A DNA stretch of 50,957 bases from an uncultured bacterium (GCA_903921365.1 CAIXPS010000090.1:1-50957), one strand, 5' to 3'. Shown: positions 15,410 through 24,197, counted from the first letter of the stretch. The notes: generated from the sequence alone by a model not told the origin. Numbers and translations: made by a program.

Positions 15410-16492
15410 TCAGCCTCCTCGCTCGATGATCTGCATGGCGGCGCGCATATAACCCAGGGCATAGGCCATTCCAGCATGCCACGGCGCTTCGCACGACATG
15501 CTCGGCGTGTGGTCCGGGATGAGCACGCCGGCATACTTGTTCAGGTGCAGGATGCGCAGCAGGCGGATCATGTCGACGTCGCCTTCATCGATGAATACTT
15601 CATCGTAGTGCGGCACTTTGCCTTTGACGTTGCGGAAGTGAATATACGCGATGTTGTCTTGTTTGCTGTGGCGGTCCACCAGATCGTAAATGTCGCCCTC
15701 GCTCATTTCGGCCACTGTGCCCAGGCACAATTCCATCGCATTGTAGCGGCTGGGTTTTACGTCCAACACCTGTTGATAGAGACCTGGTTGATACACCAGG
15801 CGCGCTGTTCCACGCAATGTGGGCATCGGCGGGTCGTCAGGATGAAGCGCCAGGCGCACGTTGGCCTCCTCAGCGACTGGCAGTAATTCTTCCAGGAACC
15901 AGGTGAAGCGCTCCCAGAGTTGCGCCTCTGTCACCGTGCCGATTGTGCCATGCGCGCCAGTGGGATCGAAGGCTTCGGGGTCGACGACCATATTCCAAAC
16001 CATGCCATTCGGGATGAGCGGCTCTTCTGGCGCATGAAAACCAACCGTGCCGGCATTGCCGCGCGCGGCGTTCCCGTTCGAACGTCCCCACACGCCCGCG
16101 ATGCTGAAGTTGTAACCCAGCACCGGGATGCCAGCCTTGCCCATGCTGCGGATGATCTGCTTGAGGTGCTCCATCTGTTCGCGCTTTTTTGGCCCGTCAA
16201 GCAGCACGTCATACCAATGGCCTGGTTCAAAGTTTTCGATGGCTTCTAGTTCCAGCCCTTCGGCATTGATCGCGGCGCGCAAGTCGCGCATCCATTCGTA
16301 TGTCCAGCTATCTGCGCTGGGCGCCGAGACCCCAAATCCCATATCTTTGTAACCGACGGTCGCGTTCTTTGATGCCGTTGTATTGAAGTGTCCCACCAGG
16401 TGCGCAACGATGTGCGACGCCCCGGCCTGTTTGGCGAAGCGGAAGTTGTCCGCATTGAGCATATTCCCATACAGTCCAAGTCCTAATTTCAT
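15410..16492 (-). CDS. uxuA: Mannonate dehydratase-like (UxuA family) enzyme
   Basis: A 360-residue TIM-barrel enzyme of the UxuA family, which dehydrates D-mannonate to 2-keto-3-deoxygluconate in hexuronate breakdown. Recognisable parts are MKLGLGLYGNMLNADNFRFA, the metal-site loop RLALHPDDPPMPTLRGTARL, MELCLGTVAEM, IAYIHFRNVKG and the C-terminal GVLIPDHTPSM. ATG 16492 is preceded by GGAGG at 16504-16500 with seven-base spacing, which fixes the start over a longer frame reaching to 16558. It is slightly shorter than the E. coli enzyme (about 394). It is the first gene of the operon that runs to 10189. The substrate could be another aldonate. Confidence 0.8.
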   Translation of the reverse strand: MKLGLGLYGNMLNADNFRFAKQAGASHIVAHLVGHFNTTASKNATVGYKDMGFGVSAPSADSWTYEWMRDLRAAINAEGLELEAIENFEPGHWYDVLLDGPKKREQMEHLKQIIRSMGKAGIPVLGYNFSIAGVWGRSNGNAARGNAGTVGFHAPEEPLIPNGMVWNMVVDPEAFDPTGAHGTIGTVTEAQLWERFTWFLEELLPVAEEANVRLALHPDDPPMPTLRGTARLVYQPGLYQQVLDVKPSRYNAMELCLGTVAEMSEGDIYDLVDRHSKQDNIAYIHFRNVKGKVPHYDEVFIDEGDVDMIRLLRILHLNKYAGVLIPDHTPSMSCEAPWHAGMAYALGYMRAAMQIIERGG

Positions 16493-16535
16493 CGAAAGTC
16501 CTCCACAGAAACGCACTCGATCTGTCAGATGCTGA

Positions 16536-16566
16536 TGCCATTTGCGCCATAGGCGCATCTATGGCA
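16536..16566. promoter_or_regulatory. Nested palindrome, likely operator of the sugar-acid operon
   Basis: TGCCAT (16536-16541) and ATGGCA (16561-16566) enclose TGCGCC (16543-16548) and GGCGCA (16552-16557). A further GCGCAAAT at 16600-16607 is the inverse of ATTTGCGC at 16540-16547. The site lies 44 bases upstream of the uxuA-like start. It also abuts a minus-strand TAGAAT (16571-16566), a possible -10 box, so repressor binding there could control the operon. No regulator gene is present nearby. Confidence 0.45.
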
Positions 16567-16613
16567 TTCTAAGGCGGTTTTGAAAATAGGCATGAAAATG
16601 CGCAAATCGGCAT

Positions 16614-16640
16614 TGTTTGCTAAGCTACAGGGACTATAGT
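16614..16640 (+). promoter_or_regulatory. Possible promoter of the acetyltransferase operon
   Basis: TATAGT (16635-16640) lies 26 bases before ATG 16666, with a weak TTGTTT (16614-16619) 15 bases upstream of it. The spacing is short, so this is a tentative sigma-70-type call in the divergent intergenic region. Confidence 0.3.
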
Positions 16641-16665
16641 AATTTGTTCGCGGAGGCGGACACCA

Positions 16666-17934
16666 ATGTTGGATATCAATGAGACACCTCATCAGCAGAC
16701 GTTGAGTGACGGGTTTGTGATGCGCACAGCCGCAAACGAGAACGACGTGGAGCGGGTTGCGCAGTTCAATGGCGTCATCCATGGTCACGGCGTCACCGGG
16801 ATGACGCGGAGCATTTTCCTGCATCACCCGGATACGCGCGGGCGCGACCTGATCTTTGTTGAAGACGCGCGCACGGGCGAGGTTGTGTCTTCGCTGTGCG
16901 TGATTCCGTGGAAGTTGAGTTACAGCGGCGTCACGATCAATTCGGGCGAAATGGGCATCGTTGGCACGCTCAAGGAGTATCGCAATCGCGGACTGATCCG
17001 CGAGCAGGTGAAGTTCTTCAAGCAGCGGTTGAAGGAACGCGGGTGTGTGATGTCGCATATCCAGGGCATCGGGTATTACTATCGACAGTTCGATTACGAA
17101 TATGCGATGCCTTTGGAAGGCGGCTACATCATCACCGGGCGCGAAATACCCAGCCAGCAAACGCCAGAATACTCGCTGCGACTCGCCCAGAGCGACGATC
17201 TGTCCATTCTCGTATCACTGGCAGACAAGGCTGGCGGCGACCTGAACATTCATTCCGTTCGCAACGAAGCCATTTGGCAGTATTTGATGACGCATTCCGC
17301 AGGCGCCGAGACTGAATCCGAGGTGTGGGTTGTGGAAGACGCCGCCCGAAACGCATGCGCCTATCTGCGGTTGCCAAAGTTCCATTTCGGTGAAGAGCTA
17401 ACGGTAAGCGAGGCCTCACAGATGACCTTTGGTCAGGCGGTTGCGGTGTTGCAGCATGCGACCACCCTGGCTGTCGCGCGTCATATCCCTGGTGTGCGGC
17501 TGTGCCTGCCGGCAAATCACATCTTGATGCGGGTGGCTAAATCGTTTGGCGCGCGTGATATGGGCGCCTACGCATGGCAGATTCATATCCCGGATATTGC
17601 GAACCTGTTGCGCGCAGTTGCCCCGGCATTGGAGCGAAGAATCGCCCTATCGCCGTTTGCTGGATTCACCTGTGATCTTCCTTTGTGCTTCTATCGTCAA
17701 ACGGTGGCGCTGCGTTTCGTCGATGGATGTTTGACCAAAGTGATCGATAGTGGAAACACCGATGGCGCCCCAAATAACTTCCCGCCGCGCTCGTTTACAC
17801 CGCTGGTTCTTGGGTATCGGTCGCTTGGCGAAACCCTGGCAGCTTATCCGGATGCCGGCGTATCGGCGGCAAACCGGCTACTCATCGAAACGCTGTTCCC
17901 GAAGGTGCAGGCATTCCTTTATACGATTTATTAA
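16666..17934 (+). CDS. GNAT family N-acetyltransferase, Eis-like three-domain type
   Basis: A 422-residue acetyl-CoA-dependent acetyltransferase. The first GNAT fold carries the acetyl-CoA loop GIVGTLKEYRNRGLIREQV (residues 97-115), and a second GNAT-like domain and a C-terminal SCP2-like segment follow, as in Eis/enhanced-intracellular-survival-type proteins. GGAGG at 16652-16656 supports the ATG at 16666. It starts a plus-strand run divergent from the sugar-acid operon and ends one base before the class II aldolase gene. The acceptor (sugar amine, lysine or an antibiotic) cannot be told. Eis itself has about 400 residues, so the length fits. Confidence 0.8.
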   Translation: MLDINETPHQQTLSDGFVMRTAANENDVERVAQFNGVIHGHGVTGMTRSIFLHHPDTRGRDLIFVEDARTGEVVSSLCVIPWKLSYSGVTINSGEMGIVGTLKEYRNRGLIREQVKFFKQRLKERGCVMSHIQGIGYYYRQFDYEYAMPLEGGYIITGREIPSQQTPEYSLRLAQSDDLSILVSLADKAGGDLNIHSVRNEAIWQYLMTHSAGAETESEVWVVEDAARNACAYLRLPKFHFGEELTVSEASQMTFGQAVAVLQHATTLAVARHIPGVRLCLPANHILMRVAKSFGARDMGAYAWQIHIPDIANLLRAVAPALERRIALSPFAGFTCDLPLCFYRQTVALRFVDGCLTKVIDSGNTDGAPNNFPPRSFTPLVLGYRSLGETLAAYPDAGVSAANRLLIETLFPKVQAFLYTIY

Positions 17935-17935
17935 C

Positions 17936-18577
17936 ATGGTTACAAAAGAAGGCATCGTCAAATATCAGTTGGACTATCTGCCGGGGCATCCAGTTAACTT
18001 CCCTGTGATCGCGTCTCTCAATGCCTGGCGCAAAATCCTGTTCATGGCCAATCTGGTTGGGCAGGATGTGGATCGCTATGGCGGCGCCGGTTACGGTAAC
18101 GTGAGCCAGCGGTTGGAACGGGCCGTCAAGGGCACGCAACCGCGCTTCGCTATCAGCGGGACGCAGACGGGCGGTCTGGTGGAACTCACTGCGGATCACT
18201 ATGCGATTGTTACAGAGACGTGGCCTGAAGAGAATCGCGTCGTCGCAACCGGACCGATCATGCCATCGTCAGAGTCCCTGACGCACGGCATGCTGTACGT
18301 GGTGGATCAGGCGGCGAACTTCATCCTGCACGCGCATTCCCCAGAGATATGGCAGAATGCGAGCGTGCTAGGAATCCCGACAACCAGCGCCAGTGTGGCC
18401 TATGGCACACCGGAGATGGCTGAGGAGGTGCGCCGTCTGTTCCGCGATAGTCCAGTGCGCGAGAGAAAGATTCTATGCATGGGCGGCCATACGGATGGCG
18501 TCATGTCATTCAGCCGCACAGCCGAGGAAGCGGGATGCGTCATGATGGCGTATCTGGCGCGCGCGCTGGCGCTGTAA
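17936..18577 (+). CDS. Class II aldolase/adducin family protein
   Basis: A 213-residue zinc-dependent aldolase-type protein. Zinc ligands H132 and H134 (LHAHSPEIW) and H185 (MGGHTDGV) are present, as is a catalytic-type glutamate E113 in SSESLTH. ATG 17936 follows the acetyltransferase stop (17932-17934) by one base, so translation is coupled. Upstream in-frame residues belong to the acetyltransferase's alternate frame and look non-native. Class II aldolases cleave sugar phosphates or dehydrate methylthioribulose phosphate. The N-terminal G-G-A-G-Y-G-N-V-S phosphate-binding loop matches. In this context it could cleave a keto-deoxy sugar acid or a sugar phosphate. Confidence 0.75.
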   Translation: MVTKEGIVKYQLDYLPGHPVNFPVIASLNAWRKILFMANLVGQDVDRYGGAGYGNVSQRLERAVKGTQPRFAISGTQTGGLVELTADHYAIVTETWPEENRVVATGPIMPSSESLTHGMLYVVDQAANFILHAHSPEIWQNASVLGIPTTSASVAYGTPEMAEEVRRLFRDSPVRERKILCMGGHTDGVMSFSRTAEEAGCVMMAYLARALAL

Positions 18578-18599
18578 TAAGTGTTCGTGAGTTCAGCAG

Positions 18600-18624
18600 T
18601 GCCGGTGCGCCAAGCGCATCGGCA
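18600..18624. terminator. Hairpin between aldolase and oxidoreductase genes
   Basis: TGCCGGTGCGC (18600-18610) and GCGCATCGGCA (18614-18624) form an 11-pair stem with one G-T wobble and a three-base loop. It lies 22 bases after the aldolase stop and 17 bases before the next ATG. There is no T-run, so it may attenuate or stabilise rather than terminate. Confidence 0.4.
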
Positions 18625-18641
18625 AAGTGACAAGGAGCGTT

Positions 18642-19640
18642 ATGGCAAAGCTAAAGGTGGCAGTGGTCGGAACAGGCAAGGTGGCGGAAAACAACTATCT
18701 GCCGTGCCTGGCGAACGAAGCTGATGTGTCTCTGGGTTACTTCAACCGCACACGCGCGAAAGCCGACGCCGTTGCGGCGCGTTTTGGCGGGCAGGTGTTT
18801 GGCTCTCTCCGTGAAGTGATCGATTGGCAACCGGATACCGTCATGGTGTTAACGCGTGAGAATGAGCGATTTGACGTCGCGATGGCCTTGCTTGACCTTG
18901 CGCCGCGCCGGGTCTTTTTCGAGAAGCCGCTCGTCGCGCACAACGGTCAGGAGAATGTCACAGAACAGGACTTCCTTGATGGCCGAGCTGTGCTCAGAGC
19001 TGCGCAGGTCAAGAATTGTGAAACGGCGATGGTCTTTAACTATCGCTTTTTCGAGCATTCGAAACTGGCCAAACGGATTGTGGCGGAACGTGATTTCGGC
19101 GCGGTCATGAATGTCACCGGTCTCGTGCATTACGCCTGCTGGAGCCACGCGATTGACTTGATCCACTATTTTGCCGGGCCAATTGCCGAGATCAGTGCTT
19201 TGCAGGGTCAGACTGAACACGGCATGTCCTTCCTGCGCGCGCGGGATGTGACCGCGGCATTCCGCACGATGGATGATGCCACAGGCACATTGATCGGCAC
19301 GACGACTCTGGCGTGGGATTACCCGTTGTTTGAGCTGTCGTTTAACTTCGAGCGCGGTCGCATCCGCATGCAGGACCTCGACGGTGACATGGAAGTGATG
19401 GATGCGCGCGCCATTGAGATCGAGCGCTACCACATCAGTGCGGCAAAGTCGCGCTGGGATCAGTACAACAGTTCATTCGTAAAATCTGTAAAAGCCTACC
19501 TTGAGTCGATACGGCAGAATGAACCTCCGCCAGTGCCGGGAATCGCCGGTCTGCAGGAACTGCAGTTCGAAGCGGGTCTGAAGCGCTCTATCGCGCTCAA
19601 TCGCCCGGTTGCACTAAGCAGCGAATTCCAGCTCGCTTAA
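18642..19640 (+). CDS. Gfo/Idh/MocA family NAD(P)-dependent oxidoreductase
   Basis: A 332-residue dehydrogenase for sugars, inositols or similar polyols. The N-terminal Rossmann fold has VVGTGKVAENNYLP (residues 7-20) and the EKP motif in FFEKPLV. The C-terminal alpha/beta domain supplies the substrate site, with H-A-I-D-L-I-H-Y-F (helix carrying the usual catalytic-histidine position). ATG 18642 has AGGAG at 18633-18637 only four bases upstream. A GTG at 18627 would add five residues. It follows the aldolase in the same direction, so together they could process a carbohydrate intermediate; the substrate is unknown. Confidence 0.82.
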   Translation: MAKLKVAVVGTGKVAENNYLPCLANEADVSLGYFNRTRAKADAVAARFGGQVFGSLREVIDWQPDTVMVLTRENERFDVAMALLDLAPRRVFFEKPLVAHNGQENVTEQDFLDGRAVLRAAQVKNCETAMVFNYRFFEHSKLAKRIVAERDFGAVMNVTGLVHYACWSHAIDLIHYFAGPIAEISALQGQTEHGMSFLRARDVTAAFRTMDDATGTLIGTTTLAWDYPLFELSFNFERGRIRMQDLDGDMEVMDARAIEIERYHISAAKSRWDQYNSSFVKSVKAYLESIRQNEPPPVPGIAGLQELQFEAGLKRSIALNRPVALSSEFQLA

Positions 19641-19651
19641 CGTCGGCTCTA

Positions 19652-19678
19652 CAGCGATGTGCATAAGTCATGATCCTG
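19652..19678 (+). repeat. Left 27-bp direct repeat flanking the MFS gene
   Basis: This copy shares 23 of 27 positions with 21001-21027 (CAGCGATGTGC, a variable core, CATGATCCTG). It lies 12 bases after the oxidoreductase stop. Confidence 0.6.
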
Positions 19679-19708
19679 CCCTGGGCAAAGGACTGACCAG
19701 GGCGCAGG
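19675..19708 (+). terminator. Imperfect hairpin after the oxidoreductase gene
   Basis: CCTG-CCCTGG (19675-19684) pairs with CCAGGG-CG-CAGG (19697-19708) with a two-base bulge and a 12-base loop. It sits between the oxidoreductase stop and the MFS gene. No T-run follows. Confidence 0.3.
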
Positions 19709-19735
19709 CGAATTGAGGGCCACGAAAGGAAAAAC

Positions 19736-21016
19736 GTGAAACCTGCAATTCTTGCGCCATTACGTCACCGGACTTTTCGCCTGCTTTTCGGGGGCCAGGT
19801 CGTCTCGGATATGGGAGATTGGCTGGACTTCCTGGCGTTAATTGCACTCATAGTCTATCGATGGGACCTGGGGCCGAGCGCTCTTGCCGCGCTTACAGTA
19901 GCAGTTGCATTGCCGTTTGCGGTTATCGCGCCGCTGTCAGGAGTCTGGGCCGACCGTCTGCCGCGTAAGACTCTGATGGTCGCCGCGGATCTCGGCCGGG
20001 CGCTGGTCGTGTTCGGCCTTGTCTTTGCGCCGAATCTCTATACCATCCTCGCGCTTGTCTTTGTCAGGGGCGTCTTCAGCACATTCTTCGGGCCTGCGCG
20101 ACAGGCGACGATTGCCTCGGTGGTGCCGCAAGACGATCTCCTTGCTGCAAACTCGCTGAGCCAGCTTTCCTTTCAGCTGAGCAAGATCCTTGGACCGGTG
20201 CTGGGCGGGCTCCTGGTTGCCGCGGTTGGTCCTCGTTCCGCGTTTATGGTCGACGCCGTGACCTTTCTCGTCTCGGCAGCCTTGATCGTCCAACTGCCCA
20301 ACATTGCGCCAGCGGCTCGGACGAAAGAGGAAACTGAGGAGCAGGCGCCGAGTTTCTGGCGCGAGTTTCGGGAGGGGCTATCCTATCTGATCCACCGGCG
20401 CTCGCTCTTTATGGCCGTCGCCAGCAATTCGGCAGCACTCTTTATCATCTTTACTTTCGATAGCCTCGGAGTGCTGGCGCTCAGGGAACTGGGCATTGGC
20501 GAGGCGCTCTTTGGGCTCACCATCGCCAGCATTGGGCTGGGGACTGCCGCCGGCGCGATCGCCATCGGGCAGTGGGGTAAGCGCATCCACCCGTTTGTGA
20601 CGATGGGTGCCGGGCAGATCGGGGGAGGGCTCGTCGTCGCGCTCCTCGGCGTCGCGGTGACGCTGCATGCGCGTGGCACGGGCGCCTGGGTGATTGTGTA
20701 TATGCTGATCGGCCTCTCGGCCGCCGCCGTCTTTGTGCCGTACGGCTACGTCGTCCAGGTGGAGACACCTCCGGAATTAATGGGGCGCGTCTTTGCTACG
20801 GCCGGTGGGATCCAGAATGCCTTTCTTTTGCTGGCGCCGCCATTGTGCGCGGTGCTGGCCGAGCTCTGGGGCGTTGGCTTCGTCTTTACCGCCGCGGGCA
20901 TAGCGCTTGCACTCCTCGGACTGGTGGTGTTCTTCCTTCGGCCGGCCGTCGCAACGCAGGCTGCAACAGAGGATGCCGCGTTGCAGACCAGTGCTGCCTG
21001 CAGCGATGTGCGTTGA
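19736..21016 (+). CDS. Major facilitator superfamily transporter (MFS_3/exporter-like)
   Basis: A 426-residue inner-membrane carrier with about 12 helices. FRLLFGGQVVSDMGDWLDFLA at the N-terminus and the loop DRLPRKTLMVAADLGRA (the MFS A-motif region after helix 2) are typical of the MFS_3/enterobactin-exporter-like branch. That branch generally exports drugs or siderophores rather than importing sugars. The start is GTG 19736 with GAAAGGA at 19724-19730. The gene is bracketed by 27-bp imperfect direct repeats, and its last codons lie inside the right copy. That suggests it arrived as a unit. Substrate unknown. Confidence 0.8.
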   Translation: MKPAILAPLRHRTFRLLFGGQVVSDMGDWLDFLALIALIVYRWDLGPSALAALTVAVALPFAVIAPLSGVWADRLPRKTLMVAADLGRALVVFGLVFAPNLYTILALVFVRGVFSTFFGPARQATIASVVPQDDLLAANSLSQLSFQLSKILGPVLGGLLVAAVGPRSAFMVDAVTFLVSAALIVQLPNIAPAARTKEETEEQAPSFWREFREGLSYLIHRRSLFMAVASNSAALFIIFTFDSLGVLALRELGIGEALFGLTIASIGLGTAAGAIAIGQWGKRIHPFVTMGAGQIGGGLVVALLGVAVTLHARGTGAWVIVYMLIGLSAAAVFVPYGYVVQVETPPELMGRVFATAGGIQNAFLLLAPPLCAVLAELWGVGFVFTAAGIALALLGLVVFFLRPAVATQAATEDAALQTSAACSDVR

Positions 21017-21027
21017 TCATGATCCTG
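21001..21027 (+). repeat. Right 27-bp direct repeat flanking the MFS gene
   Basis: Partner of 19652-19678. It includes the final five codons and the stop of the MFS gene, so the repeat is part coding and part non-coding here. Confidence 0.6.
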
Positions 21028-21154
21028 TGCAACGATTACCAGCGTTTATGCAAGCCGTTTTTCGGCATATACTTGCAAGGCTTTTATGGCGTCGCGCTGG
21101 CCCGGCCTGTCTGAGCCAAAAATCGAACGGCGCCTTGCTGCAAGTATTGTGATC

Positions 21155-22324
21155 ATGAATTCAATGCGAGAACTTTTTCTACTCGATCCAGACATCGTTT
21201 TCTTCAACCACGGTTCATTTGGCGCTACGCCTCGCCCCGTGTTCGAAAGTTACCAGCGCTGGCAACGCGAACTCGAGCGCAATCCAGTCAAGTTTATCGG
21301 GCGCACGCAGAACGGGCTGCTTAAACAGGCGCGTGCCACACTCGGCGAGTATCTCGGAACTGATGGCGAGAATCTCGTTTTTGTGACGAACGCGTCATTC
21401 GGGATCAACGTCGTCGTGCGCAGTATGAAGCTCGGTCCAGAGGACGAAGTATTGACGACCGACCATGAGTACGGCGCGGTGAACAACAACTGGAACTATC
21501 TGGCTGACAAACTGGGTTTCAAGTACATCATCTACCCGATGCCCTTGCCGATGACCACGCAGGAGGCGTTTGTCGAGGAATTCTGGCGGGGAGTGACGCC
21601 GCGCACCAAGGTCATCTCAATCAGCCACATTACTTCGCCCACTGCACTGATCTTCCCGGTGCAGGAAATATGCCGGCGCGCGCGCGCGGCGGGCATTATC
21701 ACGCTCATTGACGGCGCACATGCGCCTGGGCAGATACCTTTGAATCTCGATGAAATCGGCGCAGATTTCTACGTCGGCAACTTGCACAAGTGGTTGTGCG
21801 CGCCAAAAGGCGCTGGATTCCTGCATGCGCGCCTTGAATCGCAGCAACTGCTTGAGCCACTCGTCGTGCATGGTTGGCACAAAACGCCGGATCATCCGCA
21901 AAGTTTTGTCGATATTCAACAGGGGCAGGGCACGCGCGACAGCGCTGCATTCCTGGCTGTTCCGGATGCGATTGCGTTCCAGAAGGAACACAATTGGGAT
22001 CAGGTGCGCGCCGATTGTCACGCGCTAGCCGCACAGGCGCAACACCGCATCTGTGAGGAGTTCGATCTTGAGCCATTCAGCCCGGTTAACGCCAATCCCC
22101 AGTGGTGGTCGCAAATGTTGAGCATGCCGCTGCCAAATGTTGCCGATCCGCGTGATTTCTCGCGGGTGGTGCTCGAAGACTACAAAATTGAAATTCCTAT
22201 GGGCGCATGGCGCGGACCGATGCAGGCGCGCATCTCCATTCAGGCTTACAACACGCAGGAAGAGGTTGACCTTTTCGTCGATGTGGTCACAAAGTACGCG
22301 AAGACGCATATCCCGACCGCCTGA
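21155..22324 (+). CDS. Class V aminotransferase, isopenicillin-N-epimerase-like
   Basis: A 389-residue PLP enzyme of the CefD-like branch (fold type I). The family N-terminus MNSMRELFLLDPDIVFFNHG makes ATG 21155 the best start. A longer frame from ATG 21086 adds 23 unrelated residues but does have a weak AAGG. PLP contacts include D186 in LIDGAHA and the Schiff-base K212 in GNLHKWLCAPKG. Members act as amino-acid epimerases, cysteine desulfurase-like lyases or ergothioneine-type lyases, so function stays open. It ends seven bases before the stop of the convergent GH43-like gene, leaving no room for a terminator. Confidence 0.82.
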   Translation: MNSMRELFLLDPDIVFFNHGSFGATPRPVFESYQRWQRELERNPVKFIGRTQNGLLKQARATLGEYLGTDGENLVFVTNASFGINVVVRSMKLGPEDEVLTTDHEYGAVNNNWNYLADKLGFKYIIYPMPLPMTTQEAFVEEFWRGVTPRTKVISISHITSPTALIFPVQEICRRARAAGIITLIDGAHAPGQIPLNLDEIGADFYVGNLHKWLCAPKGAGFLHARLESQQLLEPLVVHGWHKTPDHPQSFVDIQQGQGTRDSAAFLAVPDAIAFQKEHNWDQVRADCHALAAQAQHRICEEFDLEPFSPVNANPQWWSQMLSMPLPNVADPRDFSRVVLEDYKIEIPMGAWRGPMQARISIQAYNTQEEVDLFVDVVTKYAKTHIPTA

Positions 22325-22331
22325 TGTGCGT

Positions 22332-24197
22332 TCAGGGAATCACTTCCAGCGTATCCAGTCGCGCGTTTTCGCTTTGAGCGATGACTTTGACTGCGTGGTA
22401 TCCTGCCGGGAGTGAACCAGACAGAACGACTGTTGATTTCGCGGGTTCGGGTGTGGAGAGGCTGACTGTGATGGCCGCCTGGTTATCGATGATCACCAGC
22501 ATCTCCCCGCACTCGGGCCCGCGCACCGCGTGCAGCCGGTAGCCTGTCCCGTGGAAATTCCACTTAGCCTCTGCGCCGGCCTTGCTGCTGCGATATCCAA
22601 GGCCATATCGGAACGCATCGTTCTCTTCCAGCCGCCACTCGGCGCCATCCATCGCAATGGCTGAACCTGCCAGCGCATCGATTGCCAGCCAGTCCTCTGT
22701 GCATGGGTGTGTTTCTCCGTCAACGATAAACTGCTCGATGCGCATCACGGTGCCCGCCTCAGCGAGTAGCTGAATACGACCCTCGGACGCCGGGTATGCC
22801 AGCATGCACACAGGTTGATCATTCAAACTGATCGCAACGCTGAACTCATCCTGCGTGATTGAGATCGTGTCCGGTTCGTTGGCCGGTTGCGGGAGTATTC
22901 CAGTCCAGGTGTCGCGCCGCCCATCTTCATCAAGCGACTCCAGGCGCCAGCGCTCGCCCGCACGTTGCCAGGTGATCTGTTGTGGAAACATCAAGGGATG
23001 TGGCGCAGCGTCAGCGACCGTCGTCCCGGGGCCGAGGGGGGATCGGCATCCCCAACTGAGCGACCATGCCCCACTGGACTGTGCTTGGGTCGTCAGGTTA
23101 AAGGTTCGATAGTGCCGCTGCAGGATGCCAAAAGCAGGCGCATTTGGCGCTGAAATCACGAACCCATCCTGATAGGGTTCGGCCCAGCGCCGCCGCGCGA
23201 GATGCACCGTGCCCGTGTCATCCTGTGTCTTGCTCGTAAAGTAAGCGCGCATCGTTCCATCATCGCTTACTTGTGCTGAAAAGGTCTGTCCCCAGATCCC
23301 CTGCGCTTCGGAAGGGCGATTTTCTGCATGCCATACCGATCCGTGTTGATATACCTCCCATGCCTCTGGACGGTGTGCCTCCTCAATCGGCGCCCGGAAA
23401 ACACATTGGAACGAACGATTGCGCGCCACCGATGTTGCCGGCGCATAGATAAACCCGTCATGCGCAAAGGCGGGGTAGTACTCCATCAAGGCCGGGAGGA
23501 ATACGTTCGACTGCGGGCACAATAGGAGACCGGGTTCAGAATACGGCCCGGCGGGATTGGATGCGGTCATACACGCCATTGCCCACGTCCCACCGGCGTT
23601 GCCCGGTGTGCTCATGGCGTGCAGGATGATCCAGTCATGGCTGCGTTTGATCAGTGTTGCCGCGTACGCGCGCACGTACTTGCCCAAAAGCGGGCGTTGA
23701 TCGGCGTCCAGGTGCAGCGGATGATCGGCGCGAACAAATGGCCCCTCCGGGCGATCAGCGCTTGCGTAGGCCAGCCCTCCGCGATTGTTGGCATGGTTAG
23801 CCCAGTCATAAACCATGTGGTATTGCCCATCGGCGTAGACGACTGAAACGTCGGGCATTGCGCCAGGATGCGCGCCATCGCCGTCAAAAGTCGACGGGTC
23901 GCCTTGAATCGCGAGCCCGATTTCCTCCCAGCCGCCGCCAGCGCGCTCGCGCATCACGAGACACGGGCCGCCAGGCCAGTACCCGCGCGGATATAAACCC
24001 ACATACGCATACCAGCGCCCGGACGGCGGATCGTGAAAGAGGAATCCATTGACCGGCCAACTGTAGGGCTCGCGGCCTGTGTAAATGGGATTGCCATCCT
24101 CGCGCACAAACGTGTCCCAGGATGGATCGCCGACAGCACAGTGGTGCAACCATTCATTGCGGTATTCAGAGCGGGAGAAGTCAATAGCTGGCGACAT
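22332..24197 (-). CDS. GH43-like beta-propeller glycosidase-type protein
   Basis: A 621-residue protein without a clear signal peptide. Residues about 20-370 have the rhythm of a five-bladed GH43/GH32/GH68-type propeller: DPSWDTFVREDGNPIYTG, WYAYVGLYPRGYWPGG, PDVSVVYADGQYHMVYDWA, YVRAYAATLIKRSHDWIIL and PAFAHDGFIYAPATS. The rest is a beta-sandwich of the lectin-like type seen C-terminal to GH32/GH43 enzymes (TISITQDEFSVAISLND), then a second sandwich. Acidic residues for catalysis are present, but I cannot align them with certainty. It is the last gene of the minus-strand run that starts at 30908 and lies nine bases after DUF2071. A glycoside hydrolase or phosphorylase is likely. Confidence 0.6.
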   Translation of the reverse strand: MSPAIDFSRSEYRNEWLHHCAVGDPSWDTFVREDGNPIYTGREPYSWPVNGFLFHDPPSGRWYAYVGLYPRGYWPGGPCLVMRERAGGGWEEIGLAIQGDPSTFDGDGAHPGAMPDVSVVYADGQYHMVYDWANHANNRGGLAYASADRPEGPFVRADHPLHLDADQRPLLGKYVRAYAATLIKRSHDWIILHAMSTPGNAGGTWAMACMTASNPAGPYSEPGLLLCPQSNVFLPALMEYYPAFAHDGFIYAPATSVARNRSFQCVFRAPIEEAHRPEAWEVYQHGSVWHAENRPSEAQGIWGQTFSAQVSDDGTMRAYFTSKTQDDTGTVHLARRRWAEPYQDGFVISAPNAPAFGILQRHYRTFNLTTQAQSSGAWSLSWGCRSPLGPGTTVADAAPHPLMFPQQITWQRAGERWRLESLDEDGRRDTWTGILPQPANEPDTISITQDEFSVAISLNDQPVCMLAYPASEGRIQLLAEAGTVMRIEQFIVDGETHPCTEDWLAIDALAGSAIAMDGAEWRLEENDAFRYGLGYRSSKAGAEAKWNFHGTGYRLHAVRGPECGEMLVIIDNQAAITVSLSTPEPAKSTVVLSGSLPAGYHAVKVIAQSENARLDTLEVIP

